DNA from: JAFGIN01 sp050301235
GTDB taxonomy: Bacteria; Fibrobacterota; Chitinivibrionia; Chitinivibrionales; Chitinispirillaceae
Reading direction: 5' to 3'
Length of the DNA: 64,000 nt
Assembly: GCA_050301235.1 (NCBI GenBank)
Contig: JBNKZD010000243.1
Coordinates: 14,208 to 78,207 of the forward strand
The position numbers and the translations under genes are program-made. Numbering within the stretch: position 1 is the stretch's first letter; each line of letters starts with the position of its first letter. The notes under the pieces are model-generated. The model was not told the DNA's origin. It was given only the letters and a program-made list of their open reading frames with translations, and searched no databases. Positions 33,501 to 42,800 of the stretch are shown here, piece by piece.

Positions 33501-35976
33501 CCGGACGATTACCCATGAGGGTCATTTTTGCGATTCGACGGGATTCATAAGCTACAGGAAGCGATAAGAGCCGATACCTTCCCTTTTCAAGATTCACATT
33601 AACTGGTGAATCAGCTCCATGTTTAACTACCGGCCAACCGTTATAATCTTCAACTCTGAGAGAAAAAGTGGTATTTCTACCGAACGATTGTAAACGGTAC
33701 TCACCCGTTTCTTTGATTACTATCTCATATTTAATCCCTTTGTACGGCGGTACCAGAGATCGTTTTTCGATTGAATTATCAAGCTTTCCACCATTTATTA
33801 TTTCATCCTTCATGACAATCAGGGATAAATGTCCTGCACTTGCGCCTTCAGAATTTACAGATATCAGATACTGTCCCGGAAGCAGGTAATCGATAAAAAT
33901 TGCATTTCTTCCGATACCTTTCTCTGAAGCACTACGGACAAACTGCAGTAATCGATCACGTAGTTGTATCCCGGTCGAAAGTCTCCCGGAAGTTTCCATT
34001 CTGTAAACGCCAGCTTCTTTGATACTGAATTGATACTCAAGCTTGTCAGACTGTCCGATATCAAAAAAAGCGGGTTTATCGGTAGTTATGACCGGAATCG
34101 GATCTGAATAAGAAACCATCACTTTTTCCCTGTTTACAATCTGAGGTACTACGGCAGTAATTATTACCTGAGATGATACATCCGATTTACTTAAAATAGA
34201 CAATGTATGCATTCCGGTGTCCAGGATGGAATTAACGTAGGGTGTCTTATTGACAAGCACCTGAACATTTTTGCCATTGTGAACCGCGATATTCAATATA
34301 CGAGGAGATTGCAAACGGATTGGCAGATCAATCTGTTCTCCCGGAGAACAGTATAGCGTCAGAGGAATATCCATTGAATATGGCAACGATTGCACCTGAA
34401 TTGCGGTAAGTTCGGGAGACTGATCATTCAACATGATTACCGCTGATGCAGGCAGCCGGATCTGTGGAATCTGCCAGTACAGCCGGGGAGGAATCGCTTT
34501 AAAATTATCTAGCCCGACAGCACTTTTGACAGATGCTGTAAGCGCACCGGTTATCATTGACTTGGATACAAGGAATGTACAGAATCCTTTTTTCTTTGCT
34601 ACTATATTCAACGAATAAAGGCCTTTTTTCAGAGCTTCAGTGGCAATACCATTATGTTCCATTACGGGATTTTTTGATGGAGCGTTAATCGCATAAAACC
34701 TGGTTAATTGATACTCAACAGCCTGATCCGTTTCAAATGTATAATGCCCATCCTCTTCAATCCACAGCCAGGTCCTGACATTATCAAGCAAATTGAATTT
34801 TTTACGCATCTGTTTGCTGCCCGATACGGTATCAGCCTGCATTGCCAGAATTTTTCCATCTCTGCGATCGTATATAAAACCGCTGACTCCCGGAAGATCT
34901 TCAGGTTTTCCCGTAGTAAACGTTGACACATAGTAGAGACCGCTGTCAGCAACAGTGACCGTGCTCGAGGTCGCACCAAGAGTTGTCAATTTGAAAGCAT
35001 CACCTGGAGTTCCACTGACAGTAACAATCGCTGCATTTCCATAACAATGAACTATTGTCCGTGGCGTAGATGATTTTGAAAAGATCGAATCAGAGTTCAC
35101 TCTGCTGAAATCCGATCGTGCATTCATCGAAAATGTTTCAAGATGCATCGTATTCTTCGAACCACTCTCAAGTACAACTGTCTGAGTACCTGAACTCAGA
35201 GCAAATCGGGCGATACCCGTTTCTGGTATTGTAAATCGATACTCCGCCGGAAGTCTTAATGGAGAGAGACCGTACTGAGCAAAAACCGGAGTCTTGGAAT
35301 CCTTGACACTCCATGAATCGTTCTTTCCACCATAAGCAGTCAGCAGATAGTTACCCTTCTTAAGGCGTTCGATAATTCTGTAACCTCGCAACGGTTTTTC
35401 CGGATTTTTCTTGTTGATGAATTCAATGTTACGACAACCAACCCGCCAGGTGCCATTAAGCCAGAGTGCCACATCCGCAATCCGCCGTCCCTGCACTTCA
35501 AGAAAAATCAGTGTATCTGAAGGTACATTGATCCACCAGGAAACCTGTTCAAGATCACTGCATTCAGCCCAGTCCAGTTTTTGGAGAGGCAGTTCCGGAA
35601 ACGTCAACCCATCAGCCCCTTTAAATGGATACACAGAAACAGTTAACGTCCCCTTCCCCTTACGAGGTGAGTTCGTTTTAACTTTGTACTCACCTATATC
35701 CAGGAGCAGATCGATTCTTCCATCCTTTTCACCAATGGTTCCGGATTGGCTGATCAGACCACTTTTTTTGTTATAAAGTTCTACCATTGAACCCACCGAA
35801 CTTTTAGCTTCAACAGCATATCTGCCCCATTTCTGGATTTCAAATACAAATTCATTATTACCGGATGCAGAAAACGACTTACTGACGATCGGATCTGTTG
35901 CGAAAGCATTCAATGAAAGAATTGTGGTAAGAAACAGGGGTAAAAAACGATAACATGCGCTTAAAATTACTCTCAT
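30502..35976 (-). CDS. Giant secreted beta-rich protein, partner gene of the macroglobulin
   Basis: The 1824-residue protein has a signal peptide at about residues 1-26 (ending LSLNAFAT). The rest is predicted to be mostly beta-strand and built from many repeated modules of about 90-100 residues, each with a pattern like 'FxIxxxGxYxL.t.g......LyD..G', reminiscent of PPC-type or jelly-roll domains. There are no transmembrane segments and no enzymatic motif that I recognise. The last 80 residues are extremely acidic and low in complexity (Asp, Glu, Ser, Tyr, Gly). Its stop is two bases before the macroglobulin ATG, and the macroglobulin ribosome site overlaps it, so the two are tightly coupled. 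I do not recognise a named family; an envelope scaffold or bait for the macroglobulin is conceivable but unproven. Confidence 0.75.
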   Translation of the reverse strand: MRVILSACYRFLPLFLTTILSLNAFATDPIVSKSFSASGNNEFVFEIQKWGRYAVEAKSSVGSMVELYNKKSGLISQSGTIGEKDGRIDLLLDIGEYKVKTNSPRKGKGTLTVSVYPFKGADGLTFPELPLQKLDWAECSDLEQVSWWINVPSDTLIFLEVQGRRIADVALWLNGTWRVGCRNIEFINKKNPEKPLRGYRIIERLKKGNYLLTAYGGKNDSWSVKDSKTPVFAQYGLSPLRLPAEYRFTIPETGIARFALSSGTQTVVLESGSKNTMHLETFSMNARSDFSRVNSDSIFSKSSTPRTIVHCYGNAAIVTVSGTPGDAFKLTTLGATSSTVTVADSGLYYVSTFTTGKPEDLPGVSGFIYDRRDGKILAMQADTVSGSKQMRKKFNLLDNVRTWLWIEEDGHYTFETDQAVEYQLTRFYAINAPSKNPVMEHNGIATEALKKGLYSLNIVAKKKGFCTFLVSKSMITGALTASVKSAVGLDNFKAIPPRLYWQIPQIRLPASAVIMLNDQSPELTAIQVQSLPYSMDIPLTLYCSPGEQIDLPIRLQSPRILNIAVHNGKNVQVLVNKTPYVNSILDTGMHTLSILSKSDVSSQVIITAVVPQIVNREKVMVSYSDPIPVITTDKPAFFDIGQSDKLEYQFSIKEAGVYRMETSGRLSTGIQLRDRLLQFVRSASEKGIGRNAIFIDYLLPGQYLISVNSEGASAGHLSLIVMKDEIINGGKLDNSIEKRSLVPPYKGIKYEIVIKETGEYRLQSFGRNTTFSLRVEDYNGWPVVKHGADSPVNVNLEKGRYRLLSLPVAYESRRIAKMTLMGNRPALKGKGPHAIKLNEPLTAKWEQKSKNDSIPVLFECSIPATIDASLIVSPEFSAVMRKKGSKTEIVSWSGKKSMRIPSGSYQIRVAPKKLRNHISYQLSIQTRDLVPGCHYTVEKEKLIRVQVDKKGVYEFFSQGMMDVSAKLLAENAKTVVAQNDDGFLDWNFSISKILDTGRYFLKIISEETSFSGTEVFMKAVADTAFPLIQFDKNNHYSGTIDMRGKVVVLPLGSIDQFDVFTNDIEGQSRVAGIVERQADKGWVPVGEYHSEKFKLSVPLIKGQEYRLKIWSEDHINENVRISASLITSKQVTIDEMIRGSNFRADDNNGFTAYFCVSMEGKGPAHYAVESDNGFISRVTSTDAPKKGFFEERGQFVSVNSSKLFVEVVFGKQGNQKIKLAPVILRDKGPVSVQMYRSKVRTYDIENKKDVLTIISIAMNPGQPLAGIISTDGKNIIWNHNGQAVRNGQSFDDNYCAVVCLPEDPRKVTLWNASGSDEAFATINTAHYFIKDGGILPESYLMWNNNQEEAITYQFPDTSARTLQIVLPPGCGIIYRSIKDSRECILSGSSIKNVSILCNGGRVYLFRNNKNNVLKADIFLNKCYSREYDGLQSGSSICRQFISGKTILPIAGVQKGKQRLYWGGSVLDVRWIDSEGKLRGSLKNGSTVENVSGRLIVESESGWGKVGLCTTGDSGAEQLLCQWESEGKPEKPFEINSAVKVALHDGINWFKINSKDTTHAYFFAQTALSVLLMKEKTPVYYQDAWDEFDWDLPLSSGIYYLGIKGLGGMALDGVEFTAAFKDIPLLSEKKPFTAFIGPGESKMVKFTITNKSMYGIGIAMKNETIESKILDSKLSTVTAGKQHYISLSPGIYYLWFRVPSVSEGTEMTTYLFGQDAPPNEPPEYLVKWIINGAEGDRPTGELQAGYTAPQIQWSDYDYNSQSNYYSSESDNDEDRDSEYSEDSGDQEQYQEESEPDENYDESGESGGDNEDNGETTDEDNYNEEE

Positions 35977-36024
35977 ATACTATTCATTTCGTTATGATGA
36001 TGTACAATGAATAAATTGCAGCGA

Positions 36025-36048
36025 ATTAACTTTAACGTTAAAGGGATT
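36025..36048. promoter_or_regulatory. Palindrome upstream of the giant-protein/macroglobulin operon
   Basis: CTTTAACGTTAAAG at 36030-36043 is a perfect 14-base palindrome 54 bases upstream of the start at 35976. It could be an operator. The gap (35977-36180) otherwise shows only AT-rich sequence. Confidence 0.35.
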
Positions 36049-36180
36049 GCCACTACTTATAAGATTAAAACTAATTTTTTACTGAAACCAAAAAAAGGGG
36101 AAGCGTAAAATAAAATTAACTCAAAGACAGGGATCAGATTTTCTGATATGAATGGCTGAATTAAATAAAAGTTGTCACAT

Positions 36181-36630
36181 TCACACCAAAAACAACAGTT
36201 TTTCAACTATTTCCACCGCACTTCGGACACAAGGCTCACAAACATTTTTTTTCATTGCAGCCTTTTTGAACACATTCTGCCCTTCAGCTGTTTTCAAATC
36301 ACATCCGGATAAAAGTTTGTTGCAGTTATATGAACCATTTTCTTTTTCAAATGAAGTCATCAGTTCCCTGACTTTTTGATAGGTTGTTTCAGTAGCTTCA
36401 GCGGTATCATTCTGCCCTTTTCCAAATCTACATCCAATTACAGCGATCCCACCACTTACAGCTCCGCACACCTCCTGCATTCTGCCCATACCGCCACCAA
36501 AGCCACAAATTAATTTCAATGCAGATTCTTTATCAAGGTTCAATTTTTCTGCAAAGGAAAAGAGAACTGCCTGCGCGCAATTAAACCCTTCATTAAATTT
36601 TTGTACAGCAAAATCACTTCTTTTATTCAT
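36181..36630 (-). CDS. C-GCAxxG-C-C family probable redox protein
   Basis: The 149-residue protein has the diagnostic cysteine pattern: CAQAVLFSF, CGFGGGMGRMQEVCGAVSGG, GCRFGKG, NCNKLLSGCD and CEPCVRSAVEIVEKL. The family is inferred to be redox-active and in other genomes sits near reductases or metal transporters; no such partner lies here. AGGA precedes the ATG. It is apparently a single-gene unit separated from the giant-protein operon by about 200 bases. Confidence 0.85.
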   Translation of the reverse strand: MNKRSDFAVQKFNEGFNCAQAVLFSFAEKLNLDKESALKLICGFGGGMGRMQEVCGAVSGGIAVIGCRFGKGQNDTAEATETTYQKVRELMTSFEKENGSYNCNKLLSGCDLKTAEGQNVFKKAAMKKNVCEPCVRSAVEIVEKLLFLV

Positions 36631-36654
36631 AATTTTCCTTTTTTTAATGAGGTA

Positions 36655-36799
36655 ATTACAAAAGTCTGCTTCATCCTTCGATTAACTCATTATGAACGTC
36701 TTTAATTTTTCAAAACGCTCATCTCTCCGTGCGGGATTGAATTCAATTGCGATTACAATAAGTTTTGCAACAACCTCGAATATTAATAATTTCTCTCTT
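36655..36799. repeat. Partial palindromic-repeat fragment
   Basis: GTCTGCTTCATCCTTCGATTAACTC and the later CGCTCATCTC resemble one arm of the dispersed repeat at 14440, without a full partner. It is probably a decayed copy. Confidence 0.35.
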
Positions 36800-36955
36800 C
36801 TAATACCCTTGATATTCCTCTTCTATTTTTGATTTTTCCGGATTTTCTTTAGCCCATTCATTCCATTCCCCTAGTTCTTCTTCTGCATCATCTGAATCCA
36901 TATCTTCTTCGCGATTTTCGGGATTTGGTTTTGAATATTTATATTGTATTAACAT
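36800..36955 (-). CDS. Small acidic protein, 51 residues
   Basis: This is an uninterrupted ORF from ATG (36953-36955) to TAG (36800-36802). The product begins MLIQYKYSKPNPENREED, then an acidic stretch (DSDDAEEELGEWNEW), and ends EEYQGY. Codon use, with strongly coding-like third positions, and the highly acidic composition argue for a real gene, but the ribosome site is weak. No family is recognised. Confidence 0.45.
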   Translation of the reverse strand: MLIQYKYSKPNPENREEDMDSDDAEEELGEWNEWAKENPEKSKIEEEYQGY

Positions 36956-37172
36956 AAAATTATTGTTTTTTTGAAATTGATCATTAGCAAAAACCCTTCA
37001 GTGTCAAATGGAAAATTTTTATACTTTCCTTAAAATAATACATTGATTTACCCAAGACAACCAGACCATAATCGAACCTGTATTGCTGGGGGATCAATGA
37101 AAACGATTTTGAAAAAATGATTGAACAATAGATGGTTTTGAGTGTAAACTATAGATAATATATGGAGGAAAG

Positions 37173-37814
37173 ATGAGGTTTTTTGAGAAAAGGATTCGTT
37201 TCAGTTTTATCAAAATACTCATTGGAATGGTGCTTTTATCCACTACCTCCTCAGGTATCACATCTCTGAGTAACATATCCACCGATACCCTTACCCCCAT
37301 TACAACTATTACCAAAGCTTTTGCTGATAAACAAAGTAATGTACAGGTTAAACATAACGGCGTTATCACCAAAATTCTTTCAGATGACACTATCGGCGAC
37401 CGCCATCAACGTATGATAGTCCGCCTTTCAAATAATCAGACCCTTCTTATAACCCATAATATCGATCTCGCCCCACGAGTTCCAAACCCGGTGGTCGGAA
37501 AAACACTCATTTTTTATGGAGAGTATGAATGGAATAATGAAGGTGGTGTAATTCACTGGACACATAAGGATCCGGATGGGAAACATGTTGCGGGCTGGCT
37601 TGAATATGAAGGAAAGCAGTACAGTTGTATTGATGGTGATGTCTCTAATGTATTTGCAATAACAACTTACCTATTTACAAAGAGGTATGCAGTCTTCGTT
37701 AGTGATATGCGCATTTTCAATCTACTGGGAAGAGCGGTAACCAATGGTGCAACCACATCTGTTTCGGGTATTTGCATCAATAAAAAATTCGGTTCACAGT
37801 TAAACACAAAATGA
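37173..37814 (+). CDS. DUF3465-containing exported protein
   Basis: In this 213-residue protein an N-terminal hydrophobic segment (IKILIGMVLLSTTSSG) could serve as a signal or anchor. The core at about residues 50-150 (VQVKHNGVITKILSDD..., DRHQRMIVRLSNNQTLLITHNIDLA, GEYEWNNEGGVIHWTHKDPDG) matches the DUF3465 OB-fold-like family of unknown function. About 60 extra residues follow. GGAGGA precedes the ATG. It is followed after 20 bases by the hemerythrin gene, likely in one operon. Confidence 0.8.
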   Translation: MRFFEKRIRFSFIKILIGMVLLSTTSSGITSLSNISTDTLTPITTITKAFADKQSNVQVKHNGVITKILSDDTIGDRHQRMIVRLSNNQTLLITHNIDLAPRVPNPVVGKTLIFYGEYEWNNEGGVIHWTHKDPDGKHVAGWLEYEGKQYSCIDGDVSNVFAITTYLFTKRYAVFVSDMRIFNLLGRAVTNGATTSVSGICINKKFGSQLNTK

Positions 37815-37834
37815 TAATTACTGGAGTCTAAAAT

Positions 37835-38638
37835 ATGGAATGGAATGATAGTTACAAAATTGGTGTTGTTTCCGTCGACTCTCAACATGAGGAGCTTGTT
37901 AATTTACTAGGCAAACTCCAGGCTTCAATAAAACTGGGTGATGACCAGAAAGCGTTTGCTAACACTATCAGAGCACTGGTTGATTACACAAACTATCACT
38001 TCTTTACCGAAGAAGAGTTTATGCAGTCGGTACATTACCCAAAACTGGACATGCACAAGAGAATCCACCAGAAATTGATTTCTGATGTAAAAGGCATCCT
38101 GATAGGACTGAAAAAGGGAAACCCAGTTAGACCGATCTCCCTGATGCGGTTTTTAAATGATTGGGTATGCAAACACATTCTGGAAGAGGATATGGAAATT
38201 GGAAAATACCTTCGCAGTCAACAGTTTAAAAAAGATCCTGAAGCATCCATTAATAAACCATTGGAGAACCAATACAGCCAACTTACAGCCAAGGTTCTAT
38301 CCCTTATAAAGCAGTATGAAAATGGGGTAATTGCAAGCAATGAATACCATGTTACTTTTGCGAAACTTTTAGAGGACCATTTTAATTTTGCCGGTTCCGA
38401 AAAGATTAAAGTTTTTTCAGCAGCCATTTCTTTCATGTATTCGCTTACAAAAAAAGGCAATATAACCGAAGATGAGAAAAAACATTTGAATACTATCCTT
38501 CTTAAAAAAGCTATTTCACACAAGATGCTTGACAGTTTTGAGGACACCAATTCAAAAATCCAGTTTTTTAAAAATTTGAAAGATGAAAATAATATTACCA
38601 TTGAAGATTATGAACTTTTTAATAAAGAATGTCTGTAA
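37835..38638 (+). CDS. Bacteriohemerythrin with C-terminal helical extension
   Basis: In this 267-residue protein the first 125 residues form a complete hemerythrin four-helix bundle. All seven diiron ligands are in place: H18, H55, E59, H74, H78, H114 and D119. Hemerythrin binds O2 and may supply or sense it. Residues 128-267 add a second helical region without the ligand set, which could be a degenerate second bundle or an output domain. GGAG precedes the ATG. It probably shares a transcript with the DUF3465 gene and converges tightly (9 bases) on the propeller gene. Confidence 0.88.
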   Translation: MEWNDSYKIGVVSVDSQHEELVNLLGKLQASIKLGDDQKAFANTIRALVDYTNYHFFTEEEFMQSVHYPKLDMHKRIHQKLISDVKGILIGLKKGNPVRPISLMRFLNDWVCKHILEEDMEIGKYLRSQQFKKDPEASINKPLENQYSQLTAKVLSLIKQYENGVIASNEYHVTFAKLLEDHFNFAGSEKIKVFSAAISFMYSLTKKGNITEDEKKHLNTILLKKAISHKMLDSFEDTNSKIQFFKNLKDENNITIEDYELFNKECL

Positions 38639-38646
38639 ACATTCAA

Positions 38647-39816
38647 CTACTTGCAAAAAATCATCTTCGAATATGAATTGTTACCTTTTACAATCAACAT
38701 CCGTCCCCTGTTTCTCTGATCATATTTTGCAATTCCACTACGGCAAACAACTTTTCCATCGATTGAAAATGATGTAATCATCTCTGATAAATCAAAACGG
38801 TTCAATTTTTTACTTCCTGATAGTTCACCCTGATAGCTGTTAAAAATAGCAGTTGTCACAAGTGGTGCAATTACCCCGGTGCGTTCATCATGAAACTTGG
38901 TGATATCTAAACTATCAAGAATAATGATATCCTGTACGGATGAATACATGTTTGGATTTTTATAAGACCACACAAGTACCCCACTTGTGTCGTACTCAAG
39001 AATTTGGACTCCCTCTCTGCCATGACCAGGCCCGTGTGCCTGCCAGTTAGTTACAACATAGTGACCATTTGGCAGTACATGAAATCCTGCATAATAATTT
39101 GATTTGATCGAATCATTACCAGGCTGGCTTTTTCCACCAATCACTTTGAGAATCTTTTTATCTTTTGACACAACAATAAGCCGTGCTCCATACCCGGTAG
39201 AAATAAGTGTGTTACCGTTTGGCATACGCAGTGCACGACAGATATGCTGGTTATTTCCTGTTTTCGCGGAATCAGGATCTCCGAAATGCCATACAATATT
39301 TCCATTCCAGTCGACCTCATCAACAGAATGGTTCGATGCAAACAGAAACGTTTGCTGCGGAGTATACGTTGCCATACGCAGGACCGACATTCCGGTGAAA
39401 ACTTTTTTCCGCAACTGTTTACCAGTAGAATCAACCTCTTCAATAACACGACTGCCAGATTCATAGCATCGCAGTGTATTACCATTTTCAAGACGAATTG
39501 CTGAAGGATTTCCACCAGTTGACACCCTTGCTTTCACCTGTTTACCAGTCAGAATGTCTACTTCATTTGACGTACCGAGTAGAACACGGTTGTTTCCTAC
39601 AAGTTGAAGCCCCCAGTATGTTTGGCCTCCGTTACTATATTTCCAGTTTTTTGTCGGATCATTTTCATCGATATACGCCAAACCTGCATTGCCTTCATCA
39701 TGGACAAGAAATCGATGTTTTATATGCGTATTACTCGCATCTTTTGAAAAAGTTTCTTGAACATTTATCAATAATACCACTGTAATCAAACCAGCAAACA
39801 AATTACTTATAGCCAC
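38647..39816 (-). CDS. Secreted beta-propeller protein, arylsulfotransferase-like fold
   Basis: The 389-residue protein starts at a GTG (39814-39816) with GGAG eight bases upstream. A signal peptide (LFAGLITVVLLINVQETFS) needs that start. The body carries repeated blade motifs such as LPNGHYVVTNW, RMPNGNTLISTG and EYDTSGVLVWSY, typical of the ASST/PQQ-like propeller superfamily, but the catalytic His/Arg set of true arylsulfotransferases cannot be confirmed. It follows the diheme gene on the same strand by 58 bases, so the two probably act together in the periplasm or at the surface. Confidence 0.7.
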   Translation of the reverse strand: MAISNLFAGLITVVLLINVQETFSKDASNTHIKHRFLVHDEGNAGLAYIDENDPTKNWKYSNGGQTYWGLQLVGNNRVLLGTSNEVDILTGKQVKARVSTGGNPSAIRLENGNTLRCYESGSRVIEEVDSTGKQLRKKVFTGMSVLRMATYTPQQTFLFASNHSVDEVDWNGNIVWHFGDPDSAKTGNNQHICRALRMPNGNTLISTGYGARLIVVSKDKKILKVIGGKSQPGNDSIKSNYYAGFHVLPNGHYVVTNWQAHGPGHGREGVQILEYDTSGVLVWSYKNPNMYSSVQDIIILDSLDITKFHDERTGVIAPLVTTAIFNSYQGELSGSKKLNRFDLSEMITSFSIDGKVVCRSGIAKYDQRNRGRMLIVKGNNSYSKMIFCK

Positions 39817-39874
39817 TATAATGTCTCCTTTTTATCTGAATTGAAAGCATTTGTCTTTATCTGAATATAAACTT

Positions 39875-42800
39875 TTACCGATTTGCATTCATAACCTTTA
39901 TCAGCTTCCTGTAAGATCCGGCCTGAACTTTACAAAGACTTACGTTTGAGGCAAAACTTCGAGAAAACTCTGCTGTTTGAACACCGGATTTAATTTGTTT
40001 TGCAACGGTTTGACCAAGTAGCCGCCCATCAATAGTATACAATGTCAAAATCACCGGTTCACTGATTTCTTCAGGCACACTTATTGTCAGACTTATCAAT
40101 TGCCTCTGCATTACAGTACGAACATCCAATACCTTGTTTTTGGTTATTTCATTAAACTGTACCGCAACTACCGGAGCAAAGATTGTATCCTTGTCTCTAA
40201 GATCAACCCCGGTTTTAGGTCCTTCCATGCCCATGCGATCAACAGGAGATATTTCATATGTATAGTTTGTATTGGATGTGACAGCGCGGTCAATATAGAT
40301 ATTGTCCGGTACCATGCAAATAAATTTATTATTCCGATAAATTTTATAACCTCCAACACCGCTTTCCTTATCAATAGCAGCTTGCCAGTGTAATTTCATG
40401 TGATATACGGGTGTAGTACGTTTGACCATTATGGCAATCGGTACTGCCTCAGGTGCTGTATTGTCGGTACCAATGTATTCTAAACCTGCAGGATTATAGG
40501 GCTGCACATCGCTAATTGGCGGCCAAGAAACTTCACCACGGCGCTGAGCCTCTATAGTCGCCATGTCATCCCCTATCCAGCAGAGCCGATTTGAATTCAT
40601 ATCGAGCCAAAGTGTAAGCCGGCGAATCTCTTCTTTGGTTAATGAATCACTCAGTACACCCTTCATAGCCGGTTTTGTTGTAAGTGCCTTCCAAATCCCG
40701 GATGCACTTGCGCCGAATTTGCCTGCAGTAGTACGTGAACCACCTGAGCCTCTCAGGGTGTATCCCCATTCTCCCTGGAAGCCGAAAGCATATTTGTACT
40801 TTGCCACAGATTCGTAACTCATATTTGTTAAACCCTTATTCTGCCGTTTATGGCAGGGCAGGCATTTTGTCTGAAAAACCGGCCATTCCACAAGTCGATG
40901 AAAGTTAAATGGTATAGCCCCATCCGAAACTTCAGGAATAATTTTTGAAGGTGCCCGCATAAATGCAGTGGGGTTACCCGGTGGAGTTGCTTTCCACCTG
41001 CTTTCGTGACAGCCAGTGCAAACAAGTTGCTCTCCGGCATGCGTATAGGCTACCGTGCGCATCGAGTGAACAGCCAGACCGTTCGAATCAAGAAGTTGAA
41101 AATATAATGCTTTATCAGCAGGCGCTTCACAATACACACTACCATCAGGATCGACCGGAACTACACCCAGTGGAATACGACCTGTTGACTCATCATAAGC
41201 AGACAAATAAGCAATAGTACCCCAGGAACCATTGCTGTTACCGCCTCCTGAAATTTTCGTGAGGTGTTGAGGGATGATCTGCATAATTCGCATCCACTTG
41301 ATTTTAGTACCTGCAGGGATTGGTTTTGGAATACTGTCTGTTATGTAACAATTTACAACCCCGATTGTTGCAGGCTTATGGTCAGGCAGATTTGCACGCT
41401 TACCCTGATAGGTTTGGACCGACAATACCTGAGGTTTTTGGCGCGGCCTCAGAGGGAAAGGATCGCGTAATCGAAACCGGTTACCCTGGTTTTCAAGATT
41501 ACCGGGATCATATATCACCTGACGATTCCCTTTGTCATCTAAAAGATAGATACCATTATTATAGTTACACATGAAAGTTGTCTCATTCAGTGGCCAGCAA
41601 GTTCCATAAGTGTGAGTTCCCCTTTCAACTTCGGGGAATTTTACAGAGGGAGTAATACGCTTGACCTGCGACATCTTTCCATCATCGGGAATGTTAATGT
41701 CAATTAAAATCAGTGATCCGGAAAACCCCTCGTGATGGCCCACTGCTGTTGCAGTGAATTTACTGGTTGTACCTGGGACTGCACGAAGTGTCATATCAAC
41801 ATCTTCACGGAGGTTACGTCCATTCGGAAATCCACCTTCTGTGCCATATTGTTCCGGGGTGATACCATTTGGCATAACATCATGTGGGAGAGGATAATTT
41901 CCATGCCAGTTTCGAGGATCACGTCCATCAGGATAACAGAGGAAAAGATGGTGAGCAGTACCCCAGTGACGATCGAAGTAATCCCATCGGTTATAAACAA
42001 TCATACCATCGTTTGCTACACTTGGCTGCCAGTCGTTGGTTTCATGATAACTGATTGGAATTATATCTGATCCATCAGAATCCATCGTATGAAGTGTAAA
42101 GAGAAGAGCACTCGTTGGAAGAAGACATCTGCCTATCCCGGATCGTCGTGTGGAAACAAGTACAATTCTCCCGGAAGGAAGAAAGCACGGATCGAAATCA
42201 TCATATGCACCACTGGTAAGCTGGTCAAGTTTTTTTGTTTCCAGATTAAATTTGAATATATGCCAGAGATTATCGTTGGTAGTTGCAGAAAAGAGAATCT
42301 CCTTTGCATCGAAACTGAGATCGAGACCGGCAAATTTTCCTGTCAACTCTTTTCCTGCCCATGGTCCTGAAGATACTTTTACACCAGTGAGAATTTTTGT
42401 CATCTTTGGGGATGACCCTTTTATACCCGTTATCATCACTGGTCCACCACCATTTGCATATGCATAAGCACGGGCACATTCAACAATTCGGCACTCAATA
42501 AAGGTTTCAATATTCGCAATGATTGTATCAAAATCAAATGCAGGGTTGGCAAACATCGCTTCACGATTTACCGCCATAGCTTCTGCAAAAAGTGCCTGAC
42601 GATTATCAATCTCCGAGACTGAGATTTCCTGTGACACACTTTGGAGGCTTGCGAATTTTGAACTCATGGCTGCTGCAGCGGCAGTTGTTTTTCCCAGTTT
42701 TCGGTACGATTCAAGAATTGCTGCGGTTCTGCGTTTAACCACATCGAGCGGATCTCGATCAGCTGCGTTAATGAGTGCCTGAGAATTAAGCACCTCATTT

